The notes: generated from the letters alone by a model not told the origin. 64,000 bases of DNA from Lutibacter sp. HS1-25 (GCF_004121075.1 NZ_RHLN01000043.1:53110-117109); one strand, 5' to 3'. Positions 18,240 through 29,480 are shown, counted from the stretch's first letter. Numbers and translations: made by a program.

Positions 18240-19081
18240 TATTTTGACCATTCAGCAATTGATTCTTTATTCATTTTAATATAGTCAGCATTTTTTGCTT
18301 TTTCAGCACCTGCCAACGATTTTTTAGCAGTAGCTATTGCTCCTGCTTTGTCGCCCATATCAGCTTGTATTAAGCTCATTCTTCTTAAATACCAAAACGG
18401 AGCATCATCACCTTCACAAGCCTTTTTAATCCAAGTTAATGCTTGTTTTAAGTCTTTTCCTTCAGCTTGATAAAAAGATGCAGCTTGAAAATAATCGTTT
18501 TTTGTAGGGCCTGCCATCACAGTTTCAATACTTTTTGATGCAATTTTATCGGTAGGAACTTCAAAAGTTACGCCCACATAAATGTTAGCCCAAAGAATTC
18601 CAAGTACCGCTGAATTTGTTTTTAAGTCATCAATTTCAATTGTAAAAGTCTCTATGTTTTCACTAATTGTTAAAGCATCAACAGTTGTTTTTGCAGCAAC
18701 TTTACTTTCATCCCATTGTTGAGGTATTCCCCAGTTATTGGCATCGCTGTAAAAAATCACATCCCAATTTTTTTCATTAGGAATGGTGTAAATAGCATAA
18801 GTTCCTTTTTTTAATTCTTGTCCGTCAATGGTAACATTATCTCCAAAAGTAATTTTTGTATTTGCATTTGCGCCAGTTCTCCACATTTTACCATAAGGAA
18901 CTAAATCTCCAAAAATTGTTCTGCCGCGCATAGATGGGCGAGAATATTCAATAGTTACATCAGTTAAACCTACAACTTGCTCTAATTTGGCAGCAGGACT
19001 AGGTTGCGGTGTTTTAATTTGTGCGTTTATTGTTGAAGACAATCCAACTAATAATGTAAGGATAAATAGTTTTTTAATCAT
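18239..19081 (-). CDS. exported DUF2911 protein with C-terminal TPR-like region
   Basis: A 280-residue protein. A signal peptide (ending TINAQ) is followed by a DUF2911 domain (about residues 25-180, with GRTIFGDLVPYGKMWRTGAN and IPNEKNWD). A helical TPR-like tail follows (about 190-275, with YFQAASFYQAEGKDLKQAL and IATAKKSL). It is predicted to be periplasmic; the biochemical role is unknown. It is the first gene of a two-gene unit with its shorter paralogue and overlaps it by one base. The upstream gldFG gene is about 100 bases away on the same strand. Confidence 0.87.
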   Translation of the reverse strand: MIKKLFILTLLVGLSSTINAQIKTPQPSPAAKLEQVVGLTDVTIEYSRPSMRGRTIFGDLVPYGKMWRTGANANTKITFGDNVTIDGQELKKGTYAIYTIPNEKNWDVIFYSDANNWGIPQQWDESKVAAKTTVDALTISENIETFTIEIDDLKTNSAVLGILWANIYVGVTFEVPTDKIASKSIETVMAGPTKNDYFQAASFYQAEGKDLKQALTWIKKACEGDDAPFWYLRRMSLIQADMGDKAGAIATAKKSLAGAEKAKNADYIKMNKESIAEWSK

Positions 19082-19183
19082 TGTAGTAAATTTTAGTTAG
19101 ATAACAAATATAGTTTTTAAACTAGGCTGAATTTACTTTTGTAATAATTTTTAACAATTATTTATGAAGTATTTTTGAAAAAA

Positions 19184-21535
19184 TTATTGGTATTTTTTCT
19201 TTCTTAAGAAGTTGAAAGTCAGTCCGAAAATTAAAAGAAGTACCAAAGGAAAAACAATGTTTATAAGTTGCCATTTACCCGATTCTTCAAAAGCTTTTTG
19301 TTTGTTTAAAAAGTTGATTTTTATTGTTTTTGAACGAATATTAATCAGCCCAGTATCGTCTAAAAGGTAATTTACAGAATTCAATAAAAATTCTTTATTT
19401 CCATAACGTTGATTGGTCCATTTATTAACGCCTAATTCAAGAGGTTTTCCTTTTGAAATTTCGTTTGAAATAATATCTCCATCAGCAATTACAATCATTT
19501 TTGTAGGCTTGCTAATGTCTTTAAAATTTGTTTGAAATGGTTTAATTCGCCCTGAATAAGCCGATTTAAAATTGCCTTCTAATAAAACGCCAATAGGTTG
19601 ATTTCCATCGTTGTATTCATTTTGGTTTGGTTGAACTGCAATAGACTTTAGCGCTACAATTGTTGGTGTACCTTCGGGTATAGAAAAAGGTGAACTTTGT
19701 AATAAAATTGTTTTTTGAATGCCGTTTTTTAAGGTATCTATACTATTTGCAAATTTTAAATTTACAGCTTCAATATTGTTGTTTATAGGATGATTGTTTT
19801 GCGAATTTACCAAAGGGTAATATTTCCAAGGAAATTGATTGAATTGTGTTTGATTTCCAATATTTCCGGTTGCTAACGGAATTTCAGAGCTGTTTAAATC
19901 AGTAATTAAATTATAGTTAATTCGTACGCCATAATTAAAAAATAAATCGGTTAAAGCCAAGTCTCTTGGGTAAGCCAATGCTTCGCCAGTATTCATTAAA
20001 CTATCCAATTCGGCTTGTACATTGTCTATTAACCACAATGTTTTTCCGCCTTTCATTGTAAACTGATCAAGGGTAAACTTTTCTTCTTCACTAAATTTTT
20101 CGGTAGGTTTGGCAATAATTGCTAAATCATAATTTAAAATTTCTTGAAGTGTTTTTTGAGCCTGTGTTTTTACAGAATCTAAGGTAAATGGCGCTAAAAA
20201 ATAGTATTGGTTTAAAGTGCGTAAAAAGTCGGCTATATAAATGTCATCTAATTCGCCATTTCCTTTTATGATGGCAATTTTTTTTGATTTTTGAGTCGTT
20301 ATTTTTTGAATTGCATTTGCAAAAGCATACTCTAAATTCTGAATAGAACTTTCTAACTGTTCGTTTTGGGAATTGGCAAAAATATCTTTTAACAACGAAA
20401 TATTTTCGGTCTTATTTTTATAATTGATTACTGCGTAAGGGAAAATTACAATTTCAGAAAGTTTTCCATTTTCTTGAATTTGTAGGCTGCTTGGTTCTAA
20501 TCCAGATTTTATTAATTCTTCAGCAATATTTTCAGGATTTATAAATTTAAAATGAATGTTATTGTTTATATTTTTTAACTCTTCTAAATGTAGTTTTGTT
20601 TCGGTTTGAAGTCTTTTAAATTCCGCAGGAAAATCACCTTGCAAATACACATTTACAGTAAGTATATCGTTAATATTATTTAAAGTATTTTTAGTTGCAT
20701 CAGCTAAAGTATAACGGTGATCTTCGGTTAAATCAAAGCGTTTGTAATATTGTGAAGCGCTATAGTTTAAAAGAATTAAACCTAAAAAAACAATCGCTAT
20801 TTTAGTGTAGTTTATGGTTTCGCTTTTAATTTTGAATTGCGTAATAAACAAAAAGAAAAAGGTAATAGAAGCAAAATAAATTAAGTCGCTTGTATCAAGT
20901 ACACCTTTGCTAATACTGTTAAAATGTGCACTCATTCCAAGTTGAGCGATATCTAAATTTTGAAATTGTTGAATAGTATTGAGTGCTTCAAAACCATAAA
21001 ATAGAAAAAACGAAAGCATTGCCCCAATAATAAAAGAAACAATTTGATTTTTTGAAATAGTTGATGAAAAAACGCCAATGGCTGTATAAGCACTAACTAA
21101 AAATAGTAGCCCTAAAAATGATCCGATGGTGGTTCCAAAATTAATGTTTCCAACAGGGTTTCCTAATTGGTAAATACTATAAATATAAATTAAAGTTGGC
21201 GATATGGCTAAAATTGCCAAGATAAGCGCACCAAAATATTTACCAGTAATAAGTTGCCAAATTGTGATGGGTTTTGTTTTTAAAATTTCAATGGTACCTG
21301 TGTTAATTTCATCCGAAAAACTGCGCATTGTTATGGCAGGAATTAAAAAAATAAAAATCCAAGGTGCTAAAAAAAAGTAACTGTTTAAATCTGCAAATCC
21401 AGCATGTAAAATATTAAAATCACCTTTAAAAATCCATAAAAAAAGTCCGTTAATTATCAAATAAACTGCAATTACCAAGTAAGCAATTGGAGAGGAGAAA
21501 AACGAATTAAGTTCTTTTTTTAATATGGAAAACAT
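19184..21535 (-). CDS. fused GldF-GldG gliding-associated ABC transporter protein
   Basis: A 783-residue protein joining two components usually encoded separately. Residues 1 to about 235 are an ABC-2 type permease with six helices, starting MFSILKKELNSFFSSP as GldF does and including AITMRSFSDEINTGTIE. From about 240 the sequence continues as GldG: an anchor helix, FDLTEDHRYTLA, an ABC-type substrate-binding-like domain (GldG/IFT52-like), and a C-terminal membrane helix (about 757-777). With GldA ATPase these act in flavobacterial gliding. GldA is not in this window, and gliding itself cannot be concluded. No frameshift was needed to read through the junction. Confidence 0.88.
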   Translation of the reverse strand: MFSILKKELNSFFSSPIAYLVIAVYLIINGLFLWIFKGDFNILHAGFADLNSYFFLAPWIFIFLIPAITMRSFSDEINTGTIEILKTKPITIWQLITGKYFGALILAILAISPTLIYIYSIYQLGNPVGNINFGTTIGSFLGLLFLVSAYTAIGVFSSTISKNQIVSFIIGAMLSFFLFYGFEALNTIQQFQNLDIAQLGMSAHFNSISKGVLDTSDLIYFASITFFFLFITQFKIKSETINYTKIAIVFLGLILLNYSASQYYKRFDLTEDHRYTLADATKNTLNNINDILTVNVYLQGDFPAEFKRLQTETKLHLEELKNINNNIHFKFINPENIAEELIKSGLEPSSLQIQENGKLSEIVIFPYAVINYKNKTENISLLKDIFANSQNEQLESSIQNLEYAFANAIQKITTQKSKKIAIIKGNGELDDIYIADFLRTLNQYYFLAPFTLDSVKTQAQKTLQEILNYDLAIIAKPTEKFSEEEKFTLDQFTMKGGKTLWLIDNVQAELDSLMNTGEALAYPRDLALTDLFFNYGVRINYNLITDLNSSEIPLATGNIGNQTQFNQFPWKYYPLVNSQNNHPINNNIEAVNLKFANSIDTLKNGIQKTILLQSSPFSIPEGTPTIVALKSIAVQPNQNEYNDGNQPIGVLLEGNFKSAYSGRIKPFQTNFKDISKPTKMIVIADGDIISNEISKGKPLELGVNKWTNQRYGNKEFLLNSVNYLLDDTGLINIRSKTIKINFLNKQKAFEESGKWQLINIVFPLVLLLIFGLTFNFLRKKKYQ

Positions 21536-21651
21536 TGATTTTTATTTAATTATGTGATCTTATTTTATGTTTTAATTTTTGAAGGTATCTTTAGAAAAGA
21601 CTTTTTTTATAATTTATTTTTACAATTCGTATCAACATTTATTGAAGCTTT

Positions 21652-22482
21652 TTATGAGAATTTAATTGAAATTACATCGCGATAATTTAAGCCTAGAAGC
21701 GTTGATGCACCACCAACGGTATCTAAATTACTACGGTAAATAGCAATTTCAAGGTAGTTAGCCGAATTAAAAATAGCCATTTTGCTACCATCTTTTTGTC
21801 GTTGCTCTTTTGGTAGGGTAAAATCAACAATATCACTGTATTTTTTATTAATTTTATTAAACTTATAGCTATTGGCGGCAATCTCAAATTCACGTCCTTT
21901 GCCAATTTCTTGAAATAATTTTTTAGTAACATTACAAATTACGTTGCCATAATTATCAATATAAATAACATTACCCAAAATGGTTGAATTGTCGTTAGAA
22001 ATAGTTGGTTGTAATTCTACTATTTTAGTGTATTTGGTAATTGGTTTTCCAATAACTTCTAAAGTTCCACCTCTGGCAATATGGCAGGCTACTTTTACAA
22101 AAACATCCATAACAGGAAAACTCGTCTCAACTCTGTCGTGTATATTAATTTCAACAATTTTTTCAGGATTTATATCTGAAGCCAACAATGAAATAATGCC
22201 ATTATCTGGACAAATAAAATAATGGTTGTCTAAAAATATAGCAATATGTTTGTTTTCTGAAGTTAATTCAGAATCTACACCAATAATATGTATGCTTCCA
22301 TCAGGAAAACTTTTGTAAGCATTTTTTAAAATATAGGCAGTTTCAGGAATGTTAAATGGCGAAATTTGATGCGATATATCAACAATTCTTGCTGTAGACA
22401 ATTCACTGTAGATAGTGCCTTTTATGGCTCCAACAAAGTGGTCTTTTGTCCCAAAATCAGTAGTTAGTGTAATTATTGACAT
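21652..22482 (-). CDS. SAM hydroxide adenosyltransferase (DUF62 family)
   Basis: A 276-residue protein of the DUF62/fluorinase-like family, which hydrolyses S-adenosylmethionine to adenosine and methionine. The start IITLTTDFGTKDHFVGA is diagnostic, with conserved D and H residues. The C-terminal part shows YIDNYGNVICN, another family motif. The long insertion loop of true fluorinases or chlorinases is not evident, so hydrolysis rather than halogenation is expected. It lies upstream of gldFG on the same strand, with a 116-base gap, and is divergent from phoH. Confidence 0.9.
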   Translation of the reverse strand: MSIITLTTDFGTKDHFVGAIKGTIYSELSTARIVDISHQISPFNIPETAYILKNAYKSFPDGSIHIIGVDSELTSENKHIAIFLDNHYFICPDNGIISLLASDINPEKIVEINIHDRVETSFPVMDVFVKVACHIARGGTLEVIGKPITKYTKIVELQPTISNDNSTILGNVIYIDNYGNVICNVTKKLFQEIGKGREFEIAANSYKFNKINKKYSDIVDFTLPKEQRQKDGSKMAIFNSANYLEIAIYRSNLDTVGGASTLLGLNYRDVISIKFS

Positions 22483-22660
22483 ATAAAATAGCTAAGAATT
22501 CTTTTAAAAAAGCAATTTTTAAGCACTTAATAAAATGTTTAAAACTTATTGGTTAAGCATTAAATATTGTTAAATGTTATATTTAAATTTGTTTACAAAT
22601 CTAATCAATTATTCGGTTATTTTGAAGACAATTTTTATATAAACCTAACACTTTTATCAT

Positions 22661-23614
22661 TTGAACGAACGCCTGATTGAACTAACTGATATTAATCCAA
22701 ATGACTTGTTTGGAACGCAAAATGTTAATATTGAAATTTTGCAAAAATTTTATCCAAAACTTAAAATTGTAGCCCGAGGAACCAATTTAAAAGCTTTTGG
22801 CGAGCCTGAAATTTTAGATGAATTTGAAAAAAGGTTGGATATGCTTATTAGATATTTTAATAAGTATAATAAATTGGACGAAAATAGTATTGAGCGCATT
22901 TTAATGTTAAATGGTAACGAACAAAAAAATGCAAAATTGAATGACGATGTTTTGGTACATGGTGTAAGTGGAAAATTAATAAAAGCTCAAACTATCAATC
23001 AGCGTAATATGGTTGAAAAAATGGCAAAAAATGATATGCTTTTTGCTATTGGTCCTGCAGGTACAGGTAAAACATATACAGCTGTTGCATTGGCAGTAAA
23101 AGCACTGAAAGAAAAAGAGGTAAAGAGAATTGTTTTAACACGTCCGGCTGTAGAATCAGGTGAAAATTTAGGTTTTTTACCAGGAGATTTAAAGGAAAAA
23201 CTAGACCCTTACATGCAACCTTTATATGATGCTTTAAGAGATATGATACCCTTTGAACGATTGGATTCGTATATTGAAAAAGGAATTATAGAGATTGCGC
23301 CTTTGGCTTTTATGCGTGGTAGAACGCTAGACAATGCTTTTGTAATTTTAGACGAAGCTCAAAATACAACTCATAGTCAAATGAAAATGTTTTTAACGCG
23401 TATGGGTAAAAGTGCTCGATTTGTAATTAACGGTGATCCTGGGCAAATTGATTTACCAAGGCGTCAAATTTCAGGTTTAAAAGAGGCTATTCTTACTTTA
23501 AAGGATATAAAAGGAATTGCATTTGTTTATTTTGACGATAAAGATGTGATTAGACATAAATTGGTTAAAGAAATTATTTCAGCATATAAAAACCTGGAAA
23601 TAGGAGATGAGTAA
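22661..23614 (+). CDS. PhoH family ATPase
   Basis: A 317-residue PhoH-like P-loop protein. An N-terminal KH-like region (about 1-100) precedes the PhoH domain with Walker A GPAGTGKT and Walker B FVILDEAQN. These proteins are linked to RNA metabolism and ribosome maturation (PhoH/YbeZ with YbeY). The start codon is TTG: no ATG lies upstream in frame after the stop, and the protein begins MNERLIELTDINPNDLFG, matching the usual start of flavobacterial homologues. A -7-like TAAATTTG lies at 22584-22591. purC follows after a repeat-filled gap. Confidence 0.92.
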   Translation: MNERLIELTDINPNDLFGTQNVNIEILQKFYPKLKIVARGTNLKAFGEPEILDEFEKRLDMLIRYFNKYNKLDENSIERILMLNGNEQKNAKLNDDVLVHGVSGKLIKAQTINQRNMVEKMAKNDMLFAIGPAGTGKTYTAVALAVKALKEKEVKRIVLTRPAVESGENLGFLPGDLKEKLDPYMQPLYDALRDMIPFERLDSYIEKGIIEIAPLAFMRGRTLDNAFVILDEAQNTTHSQMKMFLTRMGKSARFVINGDPGQIDLPRRQISGLKEAILTLKDIKGIAFVYFDDKDVIRHKLVKEIISAYKNLEIGDE

Positions 23615-23620
23615 ATTAAT

Positions 23621-23733
23621 TAATAGTTAACAATTAACAATTAAAAATGAATAATGGATAATGAATAATTAGGAGTGAATTAAAAGTCTGTTATAGCTTT
23701 ACAACTTCTAAATTCTAATATCTCACTTCTCAT
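23621..23733. repeat. degenerate heptanucleotide repeat cluster
   Basis: Two parts lie in the phoH-purC gap. At 23621-23684 the sequence runs in 7-base steps (AATTAAC, AATTAAC, AATTAAA, AATGAAT, AATGGAT, AATGAAT, AATTAGG). At 23698-23733 the minus strand reads AGATATT, AGAATTT, AGAAGTT, GTAAAGC, the same family as the repeats at 62671-62835 but in the opposite orientation. Nothing here codes for protein. Confidence 0.65.
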
Positions 23734-23768
23734 ATAAATATATAATTAAACGATTACAAAATAATAAG

Positions 23769-24719
23769 ATGAGCAATACAATCAACAATACAAATTTTAA
23801 TTTTCCCAATCAAAAATCGGTTTACAAAGGAAAAGTTAGGGAAGTTTATAACTTAAACGATGAACTTTTGGTAATGATCGCATCAGATAGGCTTTCGGCT
23901 TTTGATGTGGTAATGCCAAAACAGATTCCATTTAAAGGACAAATTTTAAATCAGATTGCTGCTAAAATGATGGATGCAACCAAAGATATTGTTCCAAACT
24001 GGATTATTTCAATTCCAGATCCAAATGTTGCAATAGGGCATATGTGTGATCCTTTTAAAGTTGAAATGGTTATTAGAGGTTATTTATCAGGTCACGCTGC
24101 ACGTGAATATAAATTAGGAAAAAGAGTATTGTGTGGTGTTTCAATGCCTGATGGTTTAAAAGAAAATGACAAATTTCCTGAACCAATTATTACACCTTCA
24201 ACAAAAGCAGATAATGGTGAACATGATGAAGATATTTCAAAAGAAGCGATTTTGGCAAAAGGGATTGTTTCTAAAGATGATTATGAAGTTTTAGAAAAAT
24301 ATACAAGAGCATTGTTTGCGCGTGGTACTGAAATTGCAGCCGAGCGTGGTTTGATTTTAGTTGACACAAAATACGAATTTGGAAAAACAAAAGATGGTAA
24401 AATTGTGTTGATTGATGAAATTCATACACCAGATTCTTCTCGTTATTTTTATGCTGATGGTTATGCTGAAAGACAACAAAAAGGGGAGGCTCAAAAACAA
24501 TTGTCTAAAGAATTTGTGCGTCAGTGGTTAATTGAAAATGGCTTTCAAGGAAAAGATGGGCAAGTTGTTCCTGAAATGAATGAAGCTAAAATCAATGAAA
24601 TTTCAGATAGATACATTGAATTGTATGAGAAAATTACTGGTGAAAATTTTGTAAAATCGGATGTAAGTAATATTTCAGAAAGAATAGAAAAAAATGTGCT
24701 TTCGTTTTTAAACGCTTAG
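23769..24719 (+). CDS. purC: phosphoribosylaminoimidazole-succinocarboxamide synthase
   Basis: A 316-residue SAICAR synthetase that joins aspartate to CAIR in purine synthesis using ATP. Family motifs are KGKVREVY near the N-terminus, [27 protein letters not shown] and the metal/substrate region [15 protein letters not shown]. At 316 residues it is the longer form, about 80 residues more than the E. coli enzyme; the extra length lies in the middle and C-terminal part. Other pur genes are not nearby. A hairpin at 24745-24788 ends the transcript. Confidence 0.96.
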   Translation: MSNTINNTNFNFPNQKSVYKGKVREVYNLNDELLVMIASDRLSAFDVVMPKQIPFKGQILNQIAAKMMDATKDIVPNWIISIPDPNVAIGHMCDPFKVEMVIRGYLSGHAAREYKLGKRVLCGVSMPDGLKENDKFPEPIITPSTKADNGEHDEDISKEAILAKGIVSKDDYEVLEKYTRALFARGTEIAAERGLILVDTKYEFGKTKDGKIVLIDEIHTPDSSRYFYADGYAERQQKGEAQKQLSKEFVRQWLIENGFQGKDGQVVPEMNEAKINEISDRYIELYEKITGENFVKSDVSNISERIEKNVLSFLNA

Positions 24720-24744
24720 CATAATATTTTTTTCAAAATATTTT

Positions 24745-24788
24745 AAATTCTTGTTGTGACTTTTTTAAGTTGTAACAAGAATTTTTAT
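24745..24788. terminator. terminator downstream of purC
   Basis: AAATTCTTGTT / AACAAGAATTT with T-rich flanks. It overlaps the stop codon region of the convergent 147-residue gene. Confidence 0.7.
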
Positions 24789-25228
24789 TTTGTAATGGAA
24801 TCAGATAAAGTTTCAATAATTTCTTTAATCTCGGTATTATTTGAATTTGGTATTTTTAACCAACTCAGTGCTTTTTCATCTGTTGAAAAAATTTCTAGTT
24901 TTATTGAAGGGTCTTTTTGCATTAATTTGTACATAGTAGCAGACACTACTTGGCTTGGAGTGTTGGTTATTATAGCTACATTTCTTTTTCCAAATAAGCT
25001 GGCATTGCTTTCAATATAGCTGGCAAAACGAGAGATATGAGCTGCCTCAATTTCAAAATGTACTTTTTTGAAATTTAAAAAATAATTCATATTTGCCTTA
25101 AATAATGGATCTTTAATTAGTGATTCTTTAAATTTGACATAAGCCCCAGCATTTAAAACACCTTCATGAATTTCAATAATTAAATTGAAATCTGTTAAAA
25201 TTTTATAGGCACTCTTCAGTTTTGACAT
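24785..25228 (-). CDS. unknown protein, possibly SpoIIAA/STAS-like fold
   Basis: A 147-residue soluble protein with no signal peptide or membrane segment. The pattern of alternating strands and helices (FNLIIEIHEGVLN, VHFEIEAAHISRFASYIE, NVAIITNTPSQVVSATMY, IKLEIFSTDEKALSWL) resembles small SpoIIAA-like/STAS domain proteins common in Bacteroidota, but I cannot identify a diagnostic motif. It is monocistronic, bounded by the yidC terminator upstream and the purC terminator downstream. The gene is probably real given its length and start; the function is unknown. Confidence 0.65.
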   Translation of the reverse strand: MSKLKSAYKILTDFNLIIEIHEGVLNAGAYVKFKESLIKDPLFKANMNYFLNFKKVHFEIEAAHISRFASYIESNASLFGKRNVAIITNTPSQVVSATMYKLMQKDPSIKLEIFSTDEKALSWLKIPNSNNTEIKEIIETLSDSITK

Positions 25229-25253
25229 TTGAATAATTTAAAAAACGAAGTTA

Positions 25254-25294
25254 AAAAAAAACGTTCCAAAAAATAATTTTGGAACGTTTTTTTA
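25254..25294 (-). terminator. yidC terminator
   Basis: ACGTTCCAAAA / TTTTGGAACGT with a 5-base loop, flanked by A8 and T7. It lies 15 bases after the yidC stop codon in the minus direction. Confidence 0.85.
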
Positions 25295-25308
25295 ATGTAA
25301 AGTAGAAG

Positions 25309-27204
25309 TTATTTTTTCTTTTTTTGCTTTTCTTGTTGTTCTTGCGCTTGTTTCATAGCTTCATTTAAACGCTTTCTAAACTTACCTTCTTTTTTAGGTT
25401 TCTTTTTGTTTTCTTGAATTTTAGCGTGGATCTTTTCTTCATCAATAATGTAATGTTTGATAATTAACATAATTGTGATAGTTAATAAGTTAGAAACAAA
25501 GTAATACAAACTTAAACTACTCGCATACATGTTGAAGAAAATTAACATCATTATAGGTGATAAATACATCATCATTTTCATCATTTTCTGCATATCAGGC
25601 ATACCTTCTTGTGTAGGTTGCTGCATATTCATTTGCTGACTTTGACTCATTTTCATATAAAAGAAAATTGCTACAGATGCTAAAATAGGGAACAAACTAA
25701 TGTGAGATCCATACATTGGTATATGAAAAGGAAGTTCAAAAACAGAATCGTATGAAGATAAATCATCGGCCCATAAAAATTGCTTTTGACGTAAATCTAT
25801 ATTTGCAGGGAAAAATTTAAACAATGCAAAGAAAACAGGCATTTGTAACAATGCTGGAATACAACCCGAAAGAGGGCTTACACCGGCTTTACTTTGTAGT
25901 GCCATTGTTTCTTGTTGGCGTTTCATTGCGTTTTCCTTACCTGGTAAACGGTTGTTAATTTCTTCCATTTCAGGTTTTAAAACCTTCATTTTTGCACTTG
26001 ACACATATGATTTATAAACCAGAGGAGACATTATAATTCTAACAACAATAGTCATAAGAATTATGATTAAACCGTAGTTACCTATAAAACCTTGTAAAAA
26101 ATTAAATACAGGAATAAATAAATACCTGTTTAAGAAACCAAAAATACCCCAGCCTAAATTTACAACAGCTTTAATATTGCGGTCGTATTGTTTTAATATT
26201 TCGTAATCATTTGGTCCAATATACCAATTCATATTGTAGTTAAGTTCACCGCCTTCTAAAGCAAGAGGGGCTTTTAACGTAAAAGCTTTGGTAAATGTAG
26301 TATCAACTTCTTCATCAATAGACAATGTAGAAGAAGTTAATTTTGCTGTTTTGAAAGCTTCATCGGTAATTAAAATAGTTGAGAAAAAGTGTTGCTTATA
26401 AGCAACCCAATTTACGTCACTTTCTTCAGTATCGTCTTCTTTACCTACAGAAAGGTAATCAATATCTTCATCTCCTTTTTCAAAATAGGTTTCAGTTTGT
26501 TGGTTTTCATAACGAATACTTTTTTCATGACTGTAAGCGTCTAAATTCCAATCTAAAGTTATAGGTTGATTGCCGTTAATGTATTGATTTAAACCTTGTG
26601 AACGTAAGTTAAAGTCAACCATGTATTCACCTGGTTTTATAACATAGCGATACTCTAAATATTGAGAGCTAGATACTTTTAATTTCATAGAAAGTACCTG
26701 GTTTTCACCATCTTTAGAAAAACTAGGTTCAAAAAAGAGATCTTGTGTATTTAATGTTCTGTTGTCAGAGGTATTAAAATGAATGTTAAAAGACGCATTG
26801 TTGTCTTTTATCATATACAAAGGTAAAGAATCGTAAGTAACGTGTTTTTTTAGTAAAGCTTCTTTTATTTGTCCACCTTTATTAGATATGGTTAATTTAA
26901 GTACATCATTTTCTAAAACTGTTTCTGCATCAGCTAAAGTAGCAGAATATGCAAATGCTCCAAGTTGAGCTTGTGCTTTAGCAATTGATAAAGAGTCTGT
27001 TGCTTGGATGGCAATTTCAGTAGTATTTTCACCATTTTGAATTGTAATGGCTTCATTTTCTTTTTGTACTTGCTCAGTTTTTGCTTTTTTCTCTGCAGCT
27101 AATTCTTCTGGAGTAGGTTGGTTGGTGTACATCCACCAAATCATAATAGCTCCTAATAATACAAAACCTATTAATGAATTAAAATCGAATTTTTTTTCTT
27201 CCAT
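25309..27204 (-). CDS. yidC: membrane protein insertase YidC
   Basis: A 631-residue inner-membrane insertase/chaperone acting with or without SecYEG. It starts with one N-terminal membrane anchor (about residues 11-27). A large periplasmic beta-sandwich domain follows (about 60-350), then the conserved 60KD/OXA1 core with several helices (about 370-590). Motifs such as RIIMSPLVYKS and GCIPALLQMPVFFALFKFFP support the call. The tail is strongly basic (KKKPKKEGKF and further lysines), suiting ribosome contact. pyrG lies 109 bases upstream on the same strand. A -7-like box (TACATTTG, minus strand) at 27264-27271 may give yidC its own promoter. Confidence 0.97.
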   Translation of the reverse strand: MEEKKFDFNSLIGFVLLGAIMIWWMYTNQPTPEELAAEKKAKTEQVQKENEAITIQNGENTTEIAIQATDSLSIAKAQAQLGAFAYSATLADAETVLENDVLKLTISNKGGQIKEALLKKHVTYDSLPLYMIKDNNASFNIHFNTSDNRTLNTQDLFFEPSFSKDGENQVLSMKLKVSSSQYLEYRYVIKPGEYMVDFNLRSQGLNQYINGNQPITLDWNLDAYSHEKSIRYENQQTETYFEKGDEDIDYLSVGKEDDTEESDVNWVAYKQHFFSTILITDEAFKTAKLTSSTLSIDEEVDTTFTKAFTLKAPLALEGGELNYNMNWYIGPNDYEILKQYDRNIKAVVNLGWGIFGFLNRYLFIPVFNFLQGFIGNYGLIIILMTIVVRIIMSPLVYKSYVSSAKMKVLKPEMEEINNRLPGKENAMKRQQETMALQSKAGVSPLSGCIPALLQMPVFFALFKFFPANIDLRQKQFLWADDLSSYDSVFELPFHIPMYGSHISLFPILASVAIFFYMKMSQSQQMNMQQPTQEGMPDMQKMMKMMMYLSPIMMLIFFNMYASSLSLYYFVSNLLTITIMLIIKHYIIDEEKIHAKIQENKKKPKKEGKFRKRLNEAMKQAQEQQEKQKKKK

Positions 27205-27313
27205 GTGTTTGTTTAAAATGTCAATTTGTCATATGCTTATTTAAAAACTTCTAAAAAGCACGACAAATGTACTAATTGTAACGATATATTTAATTTTTTA
27301 TAATGATAGACTA

Positions 27314-28974
<1,661 letters not shown>

Positions 28975-29158
28975 AGGAAACTTAAAAAGTTTGAAAGAAG
29001 AAAAATATTAGTTTTTTTTGAAAAAATATTTTGAAATGTTTTTAAAGTTAATTTTATCAAATTCAGTTACTTAAAGTGTTTGTAGAGGTGAGAATGGCAC
29101 TTTTAAAAGTCGCTTTTGGGGATAAAAGAATAATATTTTGATTTTTTTTTTATTTCTA

Positions 29159-29189
29159 TTTGCCAAAAACAAAAGTAATTGTATATTTG
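29159..29189 (+). promoter_or_regulatory. rpmH promoter, Bacteroidota type
   Basis: TTTG at 29159-29162, a 19-base spacer, TATATTTG at 29182-29189. This is the best match to the Bacteroidota -33/-7 consensus in the window, ahead of a highly expressed ribosomal gene. The expected leader is about 65 bases. Confidence 0.75.
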
Positions 29190-29262
29190 CCAACGCTTTT
29201 AAGGAGAGTACTTCTTATAAAAAAGCACTAAACAGAAACACGATTTTTTAAAGATATTTATA

Positions 29263-29424
29263 ATGAGTAAAAGAACTTATCAGCCGTCAAAAAGAAAGAG
29301 AAGAAATAAACACGGATTTAGAGAGCGTATGGCTTCTGCTACTGGTAGAAAGGTGTTGGCTAGAAGAAGAGCAAAAGGTAGAAAGAGAATTAGTGTTTCT
29401 TCAGATCCTAGACCAAAAAAATAA
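29263..29424 (+). CDS. rpmH: 50S ribosomal protein L34
   Basis: A 53-residue, very basic protein running from ATG at 29263 to TAA at 29424. It begins [20 protein letters not shown], followed by [11 protein letters not shown] and KGRKRISVS, all hallmarks of L34, a component of the large ribosomal subunit. It is too short for most ORF-length cut-offs. It has its own promoter (29159-29189) and terminator (29449-29480). The usual neighbour rnpA is absent, as is common in this phylum. Confidence 0.97.
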   Translation: MSKRTYQPSKRKRRNKHGFRERMASATGRKVLARRRAKGRKRISVSSDPRPKK

Positions 29425-29448
29425 TGAAACATTAGTTTTATATATTGA

Positions 29449-29480
29449 GGTGTTACTTTTAACCAGTAACACCTTTTTTT
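29449..29480 (+). terminator. rpmH terminator
   Basis: GGTGTTACT / AGTAACACC with a 7-base loop, followed by T7. Confidence 0.88.
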
